Part shown: piece after piece, positions 24,156 through 33,441 of the stretch
How positions within the stretch are numbered: the stretch's first letter is position 1
Layout of the letters: each line of letters opens with the position of its first letter
Assembly: GCF_031846415.1 (NCBI RefSeq)
Contig: NZ_JAVRHT010000016.1
Location: 21,833 to 85,832, forward strand
Direction of reading: 5' to 3'
Length of the DNA: 64,000 nucleotides
From: Rubrivirga litoralis
GTDB lineage: Bacteria; Bacteroidota; Rhodothermia; Rhodothermales; Rubricoccaceae
Notes under the pieces: generated by a model
The model's input: only the letters and a program-made list of their open reading frames with translations
Told to the model about the DNA's origin: nothing
The model's database searches: none
Program-made: the position numbers and the translations under genes

Positions 24156-27050
24156 ATGCCGATCGTCCTCCGCCCCGCCCTGCTCCTCGTGGTCCTCGCC
24201 GTCGCCGGGTGCGCGTCGAGCGGGCCGGCCGCCCCGCCCGCGCCCGATCGGGCGCTGACGGCCGAGCGGGCAGAGCGCCTGGACGCCGTCCTGGGCGGCC
24301 TGCTCAGCCGATGCCGCGCGGGCGGGTGCGCGCTGCCCGTCGGGCGGGGCGTCAAGGTCGACTCCGTCGTCGTGGCGGGCGGGGCGGTCGAGGTCCGCTT
24401 CTCGCGCGACCTGGGCGACGCGCCAGTCCGCCCGGCGACGGCGGCGGCGTTCACGCGCGACGTGGCCGCGGCGGTCGGGCGCGTGCTGCCGGGCGTGCCG
24501 GTCCGCGTGGTCACGCGCGGCGCGGCGCTGGAGGCGCTCGTCCCCAACGCGTACCGCGACTCGCTCAGCCTCGACCCGTCGCGGTTGTTCGCCCCGCCCG
24601 AACCCGCGTACCCGCTCACGCGCCCGGCCGCCCCGCCCGCGGCGCCGACGGCCGGGCTCGCCGGGCGGCACGTGGCGCTGTGGCCCAGCCACGGGTGGCT
24701 GTTCAACCCAGAAACGGACGATTGGGGCTGGCAGCGGGCGCGGCTGTTCACGACCGTCGAGGACCTGCTCACGGTCCAGCTCGTGACGCAGACGCTCGTG
24801 CCCATGCTGGAGCGGGCCGGGGCCGTCGTGCTCCTCCCGCGCGAGCGGGACCCGCAGGCGGCCGAGGTGGTCGTCGACGACGGCGGCCCGGGCTACGCCG
24901 AGACGGGCGCCTGGGCCGATGGCGGGCCGGGCTTCGGCCTGCGCGCGCAGTACGGCGACGGCCAGAACCCGTTCGCGCTCGGCACCACGCGCGAGGGGCA
25001 GGGCGCGGCCACGTGGACCGCCGACCTCCCCGCGCCGGGCGCCTACGCGGTCCACGTGAGCTACGCGGGCGGGGCAGACCGTAACCCGGCAGATCGCATG
25101 GACGCCGCGCGCTACACGGTCCGCCACGCGGGCGGCGAGAGCGCGGTGCTCGTGAACCAGACGATGGGCGGGGAGACGTGGGTCTACCTCGGGACGTGGG
25201 AGTTCGGCGGCCCGGCCTCGGTCACGCTCACGGGCGACGGCCGGACGGTCTCGGCCGACGCCGTCCGCTTCGGGGGCGGGGTGGGGGTCGTGGCGCGCGA
25301 GGGCCAGACGAGCGGGCGCCCGCGGTGGACCGAGGCGGCCCGCTACTACGAGCAGTATGCCGGCGCCCCGCCCGCCGTCTACAACGTGACCGGCGAGCCC
25401 GACGCCGACTACGTCGACGACTACCGGAGCCGCGGCGAGTGGGTCAACTGGCTCCGCGGCGCGCCCTTCGGCCCGTCGTTCGCGCCGGACGACCCCGGGC
25501 TCGGCATCCCGGTCGACCTCTCGCTCGCGTGGCACACGGACGCCGGGATCGACCGCGACGGGACGGTCGGGACGCTCCTCATCTACGACTCGCCGGGCAT
25601 GGACTCGACGGGCACGTTCGCCGACGGGACCTCGCGGCTCGCCAACCGCGACCTCGCCGACCGCCTCCAGACGACGATCGTCGACGACCTCCGCGCCACG
25701 TTCGACCCGGACTGGAACCGGCGCTCGCTGTGGGACCGGAACTACTCCGAGGCCGCGCGGCCGGCCGTGCCGTCGGCGCTCCTAGAGCTCCTCTCGCACC
25801 AGAACTTCCGCGACATGCAGTTCGGGCTGGACCCCCGGTTCCAGGCTGTCGCCGCGCGGGCCGTGTACAAGGCCATCGGGCGGTCGCTCGCCGAGCAGCG
25901 CGGGCGCCCGTTTGTGGTCCAGCCGCTCCGCCCGACGCACCTCCAGGCGACGTTCGAGGGCGGGGCGGTCCGCCTCGCGTGGCGCCCCCAGGCCGACCCG
26001 CTGGAGCCGACGGCGGCGCCCGACGCCTACCTCGTCCAGACGCGCGACGGCGAGCGCGGGTGGGGCGAGGGCGCGCTCGTGCGGGCGACCGAGGCGAGCC
26101 TCCCCGCCCCGCCCCCCCGCGTCGTGCGGAGCTACCGGGTCGTGGCCGTCAACGCGGGCGGGGCGAGCGCGCCGTCCGTAGCCCTCGCGGTCGGGCTCGC
26201 GCCCGGGGCGGGGCGGCCGGTCCTCGTGGTCGATGCCTTCGACCGCGTCGCCCCGCCCGCGTCGGTCGCGCTCCCCGACAGCGCCGGGTTCGTTGACGTC
26301 GTGGGCGTGCCGGACGGGCGCAGCGTGCTCACGGTCGGCGCGCAGCGCGTGTTCGACCCGGACCTCGCCTACGAGAGCGACGCGCAGCCGGGCTGGGGCG
26401 CGAGCGGGGCGGAGTTGGAGGCGACGGTCATCGCGGGCAACACGCGCGACCACGCGGCGGCGCACGGGGCCGCGCTCCTCGCCCTCGGCCACTCGTTCGT
26501 CTCGGCCACGGACGAGGCCATCGAGAGCGGGGCGGTGGCGCTGGACGACTACGCGGCCGTCGACCTCGCGCTGGGCCTGGAGCGGCGGACGCCGCACCCC
26601 GACTCCGCGCGGGCGCCAGACTTCGAGGCGCTCCCCGCCCCGCTCCGCGACCGCCTCGGCGCCTACCTCGACGGCGGCGGCGCGCTCGTGGTCTCGGGCG
26701 CGCACTGGCTGAGTGACGCGGCGGCCGACCCGGCCTCGGCGGCGTGGGTCCGCCGGTACCTCGGCGTCGAGGCGGGCGGGGCGGCGCCGGACGCCTACGC
26801 GCTCGACGCGGGCGCCGGGCTCGTCCCGTTCGCCGCGTCCTACGGCCCCGACCGCTACGCCGTCCGCGCGCCCGACGTGGTGCGCGCGGGCGGGGCGGGG
26901 CGGCTCGTCGCGCGCTACGCAGACGGGCAGGGCGCGGCGGTCGCGTCGGGGCGGACGGCCTCGTTCGGGGTCCCGCTGGAGGCCGTGCCCGACGTGGGGC
27001 AGCGGGCGGCGCTCCTGGCGGCCGCGCTCGCGGCGGCCGGCATGCGCTGA
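24156..27050 (+). CDS. Large lipoprotein: divergent amidase with golvesin-type domain
   Basis: A 964-residue lipoprotein (lipobox AVAGC, Cys19). Residues about 165-235 (HVALWPSHGWLFNP, then GAVVLLPRERDP) and 450-590 (SLAWHTDAGI, LLELLSHQNFRDMQFGLDPRF) follow the order of N-acetylmuramoyl-L-alanine amidase family 3 motifs in diverged form. Inserted between them (about 245-375) is a golvesin/xanthan-lyase C-terminal-like beta domain: YAETGAWADGGPGFGLRAQ ... WTADLPAPGAYAVHVSYAGG ... WVYLGTWEF. A fibronectin-III-like part (about 595-690) and a C-terminal glutamine-amidotransferase-like alpha/beta part complete it. This suggests cell-envelope glycan binding and hydrolysis at the outer membrane. 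Catalytic zinc ligands need checking. Several insertions encode motif-derived AGGA/AAPPA. Confidence 0.8.
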   Translation: MPIVLRPALLLVVLAVAGCASSGPAAPPAPDRALTAERAERLDAVLGGLLSRCRAGGCALPVGRGVKVDSVVVAGGAVEVRFSRDLGDAPVRPATAAAFTRDVAAAVGRVLPGVPVRVVTRGAALEALVPNAYRDSLSLDPSRLFAPPEPAYPLTRPAAPPAAPTAGLAGRHVALWPSHGWLFNPETDDWGWQRARLFTTVEDLLTVQLVTQTLVPMLERAGAVVLLPRERDPQAAEVVVDDGGPGYAETGAWADGGPGFGLRAQYGDGQNPFALGTTREGQGAATWTADLPAPGAYAVHVSYAGGADRNPADRMDAARYTVRHAGGESAVLVNQTMGGETWVYLGTWEFGGPASVTLTGDGRTVSADAVRFGGGVGVVAREGQTSGRPRWTEAARYYEQYAGAPPAVYNVTGEPDADYVDDYRSRGEWVNWLRGAPFGPSFAPDDPGLGIPVDLSLAWHTDAGIDRDGTVGTLLIYDSPGMDSTGTFADGTSRLANRDLADRLQTTIVDDLRATFDPDWNRRSLWDRNYSEAARPAVPSALLELLSHQNFRDMQFGLDPRFQAVAARAVYKAIGRSLAEQRGRPFVVQPLRPTHLQATFEGGAVRLAWRPQADPLEPTAAPDAYLVQTRDGERGWGEGALVRATEASLPAPPPRVVRSYRVVAVNAGGASAPSVALAVGLAPGAGRPVLVVDAFDRVAPPASVALPDSAGFVDVVGVPDGRSVLTVGAQRVFDPDLAYESDAQPGWGASGAELEATVIAGNTRDHAAAHGAALLALGHSFVSATDEAIESGAVALDDYAAVDLALGLERRTPHPDSARAPDFEALPAPLRDRLGAYLDGGGALVVSGAHWLSDAAADPASAAWVRRYLGVEAGGAAPDAYALDAGAGLVPFAASYGPDRYAVRAPDVVRAGGAGRLVARYADGQGAAVASGRTASFGVPLEAVPDVGQRAALLAAALAAAGMR

Positions 27051-27169
27051 ACCGCCCCGCCCTGGGGAGGCCGCCCCGCCCGCGGCAGCGAGGGCGGGGC
27101 GGAGGCTTTTCGTGCACCGCGAATCGCCCGCCCCGCCCGTTCCGCCCGCCCCGCCCAACGAGCCGGCGT

Positions 27170-28039
27170 CTACGGGCGAGGCTCCCGCGTCGCCCGCACC
27201 CGGTCCAGGAACGCCTGGTAGACGCGGGCGAACTCCGGCTGCTGCTGGACGTCGCCGTGGCCGGCCCCTGCGATGACCGCGAGCGTTTTTCGGCTGGCCG
27301 GGAGCGGGGAGGCCTCGTAGAGCCGGCGTGAGAGCACGGGCGGCGTCGTGGCGTCCTCGTCGCCGGCCAGGAGGAGCAGGGGCTCCCCAATCCGTTCGAC
27401 CTCCGCCCGGTTGTCCACGATCCGAAGCGGGCCGTCGACCTGGACCGTGACGAACGGCCTGTACAGGCTCGGGATGCGCACGCTGGCCCACTCCTCGGGC
27501 GTCGTCGCGGAGCTCTCCAGCACGACCCCGGCCGCCGGGCGGTTCGCCCCAACGTGGCCCGCGAGGAAGCTCCCCAGCGAGAAGCCGTGGGCGACGAGGC
27601 TCCCCAGGTCCGGCAGCGCGGCGGCGTGGTCGAACACGTCGAGGGCGTCGGACTGCAACAGGCTTACGGTCGGTGTGCCGTCGCTCCACCCGTACCCCCG
27701 GTGGTCGATGAGGAGCAGGTTGATGCCGAGGGGGAGGAGCGCCTGCGCCGTTCCGAGCCCCGAGCTTTCGACCGTGAACTCGTTGCCGCCGAAGTAGAGC
27801 ACCGTGAGGTCCGCCCCGGGCTGGCGGAGGAGCGCGCCGTAGAGGATCGTCCCGTCCGCCGCCTTGATCCGCTGCTCCTCGTAGGCGACGCCCGGAAACG
27901 CAGCAGCGACGGCACCGGGGACGACTTCGGGAGAGGACTCGGCGCGCCGGGGATGGATCAGCCCGTGCTCCGTGATGTCGATGGAGGAGCACCCCGACGC
28001 CGAAACCAGCAAGGCCGCAAGACAAAAGGCTCTGGACAT
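27170..28039 (-). CDS. Alpha/beta-hydrolase lipoprotein
   Basis: A 289-residue exported hydrolase. The signal sequence ends in lipobox SASGC (Cys17). The fold has the oxyanion-side YFGGNEFTVE, LLIDHRGYGWSDG, the nucleophile elbow GFSLGS, a GDEDATTP acid loop and a C-terminal GAGHGD histidine, a full catalytic triad of serine-esterase type (BEM46/BAAT-like). ATG 28039 is chosen because it starts the signal peptide; the open frame further upstream is unrelated. Substrate unknown; membrane-anchored esterase or lipase is likely. Confidence 0.85.
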   Translation of the reverse strand: MSRAFCLAALLVSASGCSSIDITEHGLIHPRRAESSPEVVPGAVAAAFPGVAYEEQRIKAADGTILYGALLRQPGADLTVLYFGGNEFTVESSGLGTAQALLPLGINLLLIDHRGYGWSDGTPTVSLLQSDALDVFDHAAALPDLGSLVAHGFSLGSFLAGHVGANRPAAGVVLESSATTPEEWASVRIPSLYRPFVTVQVDGPLRIVDNRAEVERIGEPLLLLAGDEDATTPPVLSRRLYEASPLPASRKTLAVIAGAGHGDVQQQPEFARVYQAFLDRVRATREPRP

Positions 28040-28349
28040 CGGGGATCCATGGAGTGTGGCGCGACGGTCGAGAGTCCACGCGAAGCGTGGTGTGCCGGCA
28101 GCACAGGTTACGCGAGACCTCGTCTCAACCCACTGCGTCCCAAGTGAATCGCTCCTCTCGTCTCCTTCAGCGGGCGGGGTGGCGGGCCGTGCCGGAGCAC
28201 CCGCCCCGCCCGCACTCTCCGCCGCCGCTGAGGTTCGGGCGGGGCGGTACCCGTCCGGCACCAGGGCCAAAAAAAGAGGCGCGCCCGGTCGTCGGGCGCG
28301 CCTCGAAACGCGGCGGGCGGAGCAGGCTCCGCGGGTGGGGCGGCGCCCG
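28040..28349. other. Spacer with a terminator and motif copies
   Basis: No gene. It contains CCACGCGAAGCGTGGTGTG near 28084-28102, a possible relative of the palindrome family, three motif copies (near 28170, 28203 and 28238) and the strong minus-strand terminator at 28269-28304. Confidence 0.65.
28269..28304 (-). terminator. Rho-independent terminator of the zinc-ribbon gene
   Basis: Read on the minus strand, GAGGCGCGCCC pairs with GGGCGCGCCTC across a 7-nt loop and is followed by seven T. It lies about 45 nt downstream of the minus-strand stop at 28350. One of the few classical T-run terminators in the window. Confidence 0.9.
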
Positions 28350-28724
28350 CTAGTTCGTGCAGATCGACCGGAGCACCTTGCGGCGCTCGTCGAGCGTGTC
28401 GCGCCAGCGGTGCTCGGCGACCTCGTCGTCGCCAAGGAAGTAGGCCCAGTGCTCGACGGTGTCCTCGGTGAGGAGGACCGGCGTGCTCATGTGGGCCGTC
28501 CGCTTGAGGAGCGGCTGGAGGCCCATTTGGTGGACGAACGTGATCTTGCAGTCGCCGTCCTCGACGCGGCGGACGGTGAGCCAGTTGTCGCCGCAGACGT
28601 GGCAGGTGAAAAAGCGCGCTTCCTGGTCGTCGACGAGCGCTTCGAAATCATCGGTCTCGTCGGGCTCGAGGTCCATCGGGAGCATCGAGAGCGAGCCGCA
28701 GGCCTTGCACTGGAGGCGGTCCAT
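28350..28724 (-). CDS. Zinc-ribbon protein of unknown function
   Basis: A 124-residue soluble acidic protein with two cysteine pairs, QCKACG (Cys6, Cys9) and TCHVCGDNW (Cys41, Cys44), spaced as in a zinc ribbon. The rest (LKRTAHMSTPVLLTEDTVEHWAYF ... HRWRDTLDERRKVLRSI) is well-structured but not from a family I can name. It has its own strong terminator and is divergent from the nuclease-like gene at 28821, so it is probably a single-gene unit. Confidence 0.7.
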   Translation of the reverse strand: MDRLQCKACGSLSMLPMDLEPDETDDFEALVDDQEARFFTCHVCGDNWLTVRRVEDGDCKITFVHQMGLQPLLKRTAHMSTPVLLTEDTVEHWAYFLGDDEVAEHRWRDTLDERRKVLRSICTN

Positions 28725-28820
28725 TCGGTGTTCGGGGTGGGTGTCGGGAGGATAACGGGCGGGGCGGGATCGCCGCGCCCCGGCGCGCCGTCTTCACCCC
28801 CGCTCCCCCCCGCCCCGCCC

Positions 28821-29600
28821 GTGCCCCGCGACGCGCCCGACGCCCCCTACCTCTCGACGCACCTGGCCGCCCCGCCCGACGGCGACGGCGGTGTCGTCGG
28901 CCGCTCGCTGACGGTCGCGTCCTACAACGTCCACCGCTGGGCCGGCGTCCGCGGCGGCAAGGCGTACCGGCCCGAGCGGGCGTCGGCGGTCATCGAGGAG
29001 ATCGACGCCGACGTCCTCGCGCTCCAGGAGGTGCTCCGGCCCTCGGACCGCGACGACGACCCGATCACGGACGTGGCCGAGGCGCTGGGCTACCACCTCG
29101 CGTTCGTCGTCACGCGCCAGCACAAGCGCGGCGAGCTGGGCAACGCCGTCCTTTCGCGGTGGCCGCTCGCGGGCGCGCTCGCGATCGACCTCTCGTTCGG
29201 GCGGCTCGAACGGCGCGCGGCCCTCGCCGTCCGCCTGCGGAGCGAGGTCGGGCTGGTGACGGTCGCCGCGACGCACCTCGCGCTCGTCGACCGGACGCGG
29301 GCGCGGCAGGTCCGGGCGCTCCTCGAACACCCGCAGATCGCGAGCGGACCGGCGGTCCTCCTCGGCGACATGAACGCGTGGCGGCCGACGCGGGCGTCAC
29401 GCGCCCTCGCCGAGGCCTTCGAGGCCCGGCACCACAACCGAGACTGGCCGGCGTCGTATCCGTCGGTCCGCCCCGTGCTGGCCCTCGACCGTCTCTACGC
29501 CCGCGGCGCGACGGTCGTCTCGCTGAAGACGCACGCGACCGAGGCCGCGCGGAAGGGCTCGGACCACCTCCCCATCGTGGCCCGCCTGCGGCTGGAGTAG
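28821..29600 (+). CDS. Endonuclease/exonuclease/phosphatase family protein
   Basis: A 259-residue Mg-dependent phosphoesterase of the EEP superfamily (as in exonuclease III and sphingomyelinase). Motifs in order: ASYNVHRWAG, DVLALQEV (catalytic Glu), NAVLSRWPL, ATHLAL, GDMNAWRP (Asp-Met-Asn) and the terminal GSDHLPIV with catalytic Asp-His. It lacks a signal peptide. The short PAPA2/ElsH-like form acts on phosphodiesters or phospholipids; substrate not inferable. GTG start at 28821; upstream sequence is motif-derived Pro-rich. Confidence 0.88.
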   Translation: MPRDAPDAPYLSTHLAAPPDGDGGVVGRSLTVASYNVHRWAGVRGGKAYRPERASAVIEEIDADVLALQEVLRPSDRDDDPITDVAEALGYHLAFVVTRQHKRGELGNAVLSRWPLAGALAIDLSFGRLERRAALAVRLRSEVGLVTVAATHLALVDRTRARQVRALLEHPQIASGPAVLLGDMNAWRPTRASRALAEAFEARHHNRDWPASYPSVRPVLALDRLYARGATVVSLKTHATEAARKGSDHLPIVARLRLE

Positions 29601-29605
29601 ACCGT

Positions 29606-29645
29606 GGATCAGTAGAATCAGTGGAGGATCAGTGGGTCCGTAGGG
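29606..29645. repeat. Degenerate GATCAGT-type tandem repeat
   Basis: GGATCAGTAGAATCAGTGGAGGATCAGTGGGTCCGTAG-type sequence: about three imperfect units of 10-12 bp right after the nuclease-like gene. Its CAGTGGGTCCGTAGG end is shared with the spacer at 60331-60362. Confidence 0.6.
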
Positions 29646-29660
29646 CGGGGCACGCATCTT

Positions 29661-30650
29661 TTGAACGACGCGCCACCCCGCCCTCACTCGCTGCTGGCGG
29701 GGCGGCCACACACCAACTCACCGATCTACCGGCTCCCCGTCCTGCTCCTCGTGCTCGCCGCCCCGCTCGGCCCGGGCGGGGCGGCCCAGGAGGCGCCCCG
29801 CCCCGCCCCGCCCGCGCCGACATGGACCGAACGCGTGGCCGCGCTGGAGACGCCGGCCGTCCGCCGCCGGATCGCGGCGGTCAACGTGGGCGGCACGGCG
29901 GCGCTCGTGCTGGGGCGGGGCGTGCTCGAAGGCGGCGTCCGCGACGCCGGCGACGGCGCCGAGGCGCTCGCGTGGGGCGCCGCGGCCGGCGCCGCGTTCT
30001 ACGGCGCCAAGGTGGCCGCCGGACGCGGCCGCCCCGCCCTGGGCTACGGCGTGGCTATCCTGGCGGCGTCCGTCGCCGAGAACGCCGCCGGGCGGGCCGG
30101 GCCGTTCAGCCACCTCCGCGTGCCGCTCGGGCCGATCGACCTCCGCCTCCGCACGCCGTTCGCGCGGGCGGGGCGGCGCTCGGGCGTCCGGGGCGGGGTG
30201 GAGGACGTGGCGTTCGAGCTGGACCCGCTCGCGCTCGTCGCGTCGGTCGCCGTCCCGCTCTCGGGCGGGCGCCCGCGGCTGCGGCGCGGCGTGCCCGTGT
30301 GGGAGCTCGACGACCTGGGCGGCCGGCCCGGCTACACGCGCCGCGGCCGGACGATGGGGCGGACCGTCCTCGTCGAGGCCGACGCCGCGCCCCTCGTCCT
30401 CGCCCACGAGACCATCCACCGCATCCAGGGCATGCAGACGGCGGCCGTCACGCCGTTCGGGACGCTGGGCGCCATCGTGCCGGGCGCCCGCGCGACCGCC
30501 GCGGGCGGGGCGGTCGCCGCCGACGTCCGCGCCGAGTGGTTCTACGGCGTCCAGGTGGCCCTGTGGCTGAGCCTCGCCGACTACCTTGACCGCTGGCCCG
30601 AGGTCGAGGCTCGCGCCCTGGACGAGCCGCCGAGGGAGAGCGGACCGTGA
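29661..30650 (+). CDS. Exported protein with HETIH motif
   Basis: A 329-residue protein with an N-terminal signal or anchor (VLLLVLAAPLGPGGAAQ). The mature part has several Gly/Ala-rich hydrophobic stretches (about 85-165) and a conserved-looking LVLAHETIHRIQGMQ (about residue 250), an HExxH arrangement seen both in zinc peptidases and in unrelated envelope proteins. I cannot name the family. TTG at 29661 is the only in-frame start giving a complete signal sequence and is uncertain. It partly faces the glycosyltransferase gene on the other strand with 25 nt between stops. Confidence 0.6.
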   Translation: MNDAPPRPHSLLAGRPHTNSPIYRLPVLLLVLAAPLGPGGAAQEAPRPAPPAPTWTERVAALETPAVRRRIAAVNVGGTAALVLGRGVLEGGVRDAGDGAEALAWGAAAGAAFYGAKVAAGRGRPALGYGVAILAASVAENAAGRAGPFSHLRVPLGPIDLRLRTPFARAGRRSGVRGGVEDVAFELDPLALVASVAVPLSGGRPRLRRGVPVWELDDLGGRPGYTRRGRTMGRTVLVEADAAPLVLAHETIHRIQGMQTAAVTPFGTLGAIVPGARATAAGGAVAADVRAEWFYGVQVALWLSLADYLDRWPEVEARALDEPPRESGP

Positions 30651-30675
30651 GGCGCGACGGCCCCACCCCGCCCCC

Positions 30676-31689
30676 TCACCCCGCCCCGCCCACGATCTGC
30701 TCGTAAACCGCGAGGTACTCGCGAGCCATCCGCTCGCGCGAGAACCGGGTCTCCGCCCCCTCCCGGATGGCCGCCCGGTCGAGGGCGACCACCTCGGGCA
30801 GCCGCTCGACGGCCTCGTCCACGCCCGCGACGAGCGCCCCGTCGACGCCGTCGCGGACGAGCTCGGGCATCGACCCGCGCGGGCGCGCCACGACCGGCGT
30901 CCCGCACGCGAACGCCTCGACCACGCTCAGCCCGAACGGCTCGTCGAAGTGGATGAGGTGCAGGAGCGCCGCCGCCCCGCCCAGGAGCCGGTCGCGCTCC
31001 GCTGGCCCCACGCTCCCCACGTACTCGACCCGCTCGCCCAGGTGCGGCTCGACGGCCTCGCGGAAGTAGCCCTCGTCCTGCACGATGCCGGCCAGGACCA
31101 GGCGCCGCCCCGCCCGCCGCGCGACCTCGATGGCGTCGGCCGCGCCCTTGTCGGGGTGGATGCGGCCGAAAAAGAGGAGGTAATCGTCCGCGTCCGTGCG
31201 CGGCGTGAACGCCTCCAGGTCGATCCCGTGCCACACCGTCGCGGCGTACGGGAGGGCGGGGTGGCGGTCGGCGTCCGAGATCGAGACGTAGCGTGTGCGG
31301 TCGGCGTAGGCGCGGTAGGCCGGGAGGATCCGTTCGGACGAGAACCCGTGGATCGTCGTCACGACGGGCGTGTCGACCAGGCCGGCGTAGGTGAGCGGCC
31401 GGAAGTCGAAGTGGTTGTGGACGACGTCGAACCGCCCCGCCCGCTCCATCGCGTAGCCGATGTGGAGCGCGCTCCACACGCCGGCGTCGATGTCGGGGTC
31501 CTCCTCGTACGGGCGCGGGCACACGCCGTCGAGCGTCGCCCGCGTCTCGCTGTCGAGCGTGGCGAAGAGCGTCACGTCGACGCCGAGGTCGACCAGCCCT
31601 TCGGCGAGTAGGCTCACGACGCGCTCCCACGGGCCGTAGTGGCGGGGCGGCACGCGCCAGGCGATCGGGGCGAGAAGGGCGACGTTCAT
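30676..31689 (-). CDS. Glycosyltransferase family 4
   Basis: A 337-residue GT-B fold enzyme. The N-terminal GPWERVVSLLAEGLVDLGVDVTLFAT is the acceptor-side signature of GT4; FDVVHNHFDF and VVTTIHGF follow. The donor-side domain has LFFGRIHPDKG and the nucleotide-sugar EX7E motif in EPFGLSVVEAFACGTPVVA. Sugar donor and acceptor are unknown. It lies directly downstream of the GH13 glucosidase on the same strand, so both may act in storage or compatible-solute carbohydrate metabolism. Confidence 0.92.
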   Translation of the reverse strand: MNVALLAPIAWRVPPRHYGPWERVVSLLAEGLVDLGVDVTLFATLDSETRATLDGVCPRPYEEDPDIDAGVWSALHIGYAMERAGRFDVVHNHFDFRPLTYAGLVDTPVVTTIHGFSSERILPAYRAYADRTRYVSISDADRHPALPYAATVWHGIDLEAFTPRTDADDYLLFFGRIHPDKGAADAIEVARRAGRRLVLAGIVQDEGYFREAVEPHLGERVEYVGSVGPAERDRLLGGAAALLHLIHFDEPFGLSVVEAFACGTPVVARPRGSMPELVRDGVDGALVAGVDEAVERLPEVVALDRAAIREGAETRFSRERMAREYLAVYEQIVGGAG

Positions 31690-31734
31690 GGGGCAAGAAG
31701 GACGAGGGAAGAGGCAAGGGGGGCGAGTTCTCCA

Positions 31735-31769
31735 CCCCGCCCCGCCCGCTTCGTCTGGGCGGGGCGGGG
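31735..31769. terminator. 13-bp inverted motif pair after the GH13 gene
   Basis: CCCCGCCCCGCCC (31735-31747) pairs with GGGCGGGGCGGGG (31757-31769), loop of 9 nt, starting 5 nt beyond the minus-strand stop of the GH13 gene. No T-run. Confidence 0.5.
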
Positions 31770-31773
31770 CGGC

Positions 31774-33441
31774 CTACGCCGACGGCACGAGCACGGCCCC
31801 CTCCCACGGGGCCAGCGCCAGCGTCGGCCCCACGTCGGCCGGCTCGGCGTGGTGCGTCGAGACCGCGCGGCGCCACCCCGCCCCGACCTCGACCGTCCGC
31901 CCCGCCCTGCTCAGGCACAGGACGGCGAGCGCGCGGTCATCGCCGGCGCGACGCTCCCAGGCGAACACGTCGGCGGGCACGCCGTCCAGCACGCGGACGC
32001 TCCCGGCGTGGAGGGCGGGGCGGGCACGGCGCAGCGCGAGGAGCCGACGGTACAGGCTCAGCATGGAGTCAGGGTCGCTCGCCTCGGCCTCGACGTTGAT
32101 CGCCTCGTGCCCGTCGTGGAGCGGGAGCCACAGCGCCTCGGGCGGGGCGGACGAGAAGCCGGCGCTCGGGGTCCCGTCCCACGCCATCGGCGTGCGGCCG
32201 GCGTCGCGGCCCAGCCCGGCGATCCCCGTGCGGAGCGCGGCCGGGTCGCGGATGCGGTCGGGCGGGACGTTGACGTCGGGCGTCCCGATCTCGTCGCCGG
32301 CGTAGAGCGTCGGCGTGCCGCGGAGGGCGAGGAGGAGCACGGCGGCCTGACGCGCCTTCTCCGGCCCGAGCCGCCCCACCAGGCGCCGCTCGTCGTGGCT
32401 CCCGAGCACATAGCTCGGCCAGCCCCACGCGGGCACGGCCGCCTCGACGGCCTCGACGTGGGCGCGGAGCGCCGGCGCCGTCCACGCCGTCCCGAGGAGG
32501 CCGAAGTTGAGGGGCAGGTGGAGCGCCGCCCCGCCCGAGTCGGCTCCGCCCCGTTCCGCCCCGCCCGAGGCCAACCCGCCCTCGTCGGTCCCGAAGTAGG
32601 ACGCCCAGGCGTCGAGGTCGTGAGCGAGGAACGTCTCGCCGAGCAGGACGCGCTCGCGGCCCGGCTCGTGCCCGTCGACGAGCGCGCGGACCTCGCGGTA
32701 CAGGTCGATGGCGTCGGGCTGGTCGCGGTCGTGGACGTGCCGCTGCCGGTCGTACGGCGCCGTCGGCTTGTGCCCGCCGCTCGGGGCGGGGTGGGGCGGG
32801 TTGTCGCGGAACGCCGGGTCCTTCAGCACGTGGTTGGCCACGTCGACGCGGAACCCGTCGACGCCGCGGTCGAGCCAGAACCGGAGCACGTCGAACATCG
32901 CCGCGCGGAGGGCGGGGTGGCGCCAGTCGAGGTCGGGCTGCTCGGGGAGGAACGAGTGGAGGTAGTACTGGCCCGTCCGCTCGTCGAGCGTCCACGCCGG
33001 GCCGCCGAACGCGCTCAGCCAGTTGTTCGGCGGCGAGCCGTCGGGTCGCGGGTCGCGCCAGACGTACCAGTCGCGCGTCGCGCTCTCCCGCCCCGCCCGG
33101 CTCTCCACGAACCACGGGTGCTCGCTCGACGTGTGGTTGGGGATCCAGTCGACGACCACGCGGAGGTCTCGGGCGTGGGCCGCGGCGACGAGACGGTCGA
33201 ACGCCGCGAGGTCGCCGAACAGCGGGTCCACGTCGCAGTAGTCGGCCACGTCGTACCCGAAGTCGGCGCCGGGCGACGGGTAGAACGGGCCGATCCAGAC
33301 GGCGTCGACGCCCAGCCACGCGAGGTAGTCGAGCCGCGCCGTGACGCCGTCGAGGTCGCCCACGCCGTCGCCGTCGGTGTCCTGGAAGGAGCGGGGGTAG
33401 ACGTGGTAGATCACGCCGGTCTGCCACCAAAGGCGGGGCAT
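31774..33441 (-). CDS. GH13 alpha-glucosidase
   Basis: A 555-residue alpha-amylase-superfamily enzyme of the oligo-1,6-glucosidase/alpha-glucosidase type. Conserved regions: WWQTGVIYHVYPRSFQDTDGDGVGDLDG at the start, DWIPNHTSSEHPWF, DGFRVDVANHV with the nucleophile Asp, LLGETF with the acid/base Glu, and GSHDERRL with the third catalytic Asp. The QPDLDWRHP loop is typical of exo-acting glucosidases. No signal peptide with the ATG at 33441, so it is cytosolic and acts on imported or storage oligosaccharides. Ser/Gly/Ala insertions (about 265-300) are encoded by motif copies. Confidence 0.93.
   Translation of the reverse strand: MPRLWWQTGVIYHVYPRSFQDTDGDGVGDLDGVTARLDYLAWLGVDAVWIGPFYPSPGADFGYDVADYCDVDPLFGDLAAFDRLVAAAHARDLRVVVDWIPNHTSSEHPWFVESRAGRESATRDWYVWRDPRPDGSPPNNWLSAFGGPAWTLDERTGQYYLHSFLPEQPDLDWRHPALRAAMFDVLRFWLDRGVDGFRVDVANHVLKDPAFRDNPPHPAPSGGHKPTAPYDRQRHVHDRDQPDAIDLYREVRALVDGHEPGRERVLLGETFLAHDLDAWASYFGTDEGGLASGGAERGGADSGGAALHLPLNFGLLGTAWTAPALRAHVEAVEAAVPAWGWPSYVLGSHDERRLVGRLGPEKARQAAVLLLALRGTPTLYAGDEIGTPDVNVPPDRIRDPAALRTGIAGLGRDAGRTPMAWDGTPSAGFSSAPPEALWLPLHDGHEAINVEAEASDPDSMLSLYRRLLALRRARPALHAGSVRVLDGVPADVFAWERRAGDDRALAVLCLSRAGRTVEVGAGWRRAVSTHHAEPADVGPTLALAPWEGAVLVPSA

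Noticed and set aside
28084..28102. CCACGCGAAGCGTGGTGTG as a further member of the palindrome family
   Set aside because: Only the GCGTGGTGT part matches, and flanks and symmetry differ; kept only as a possible relative.
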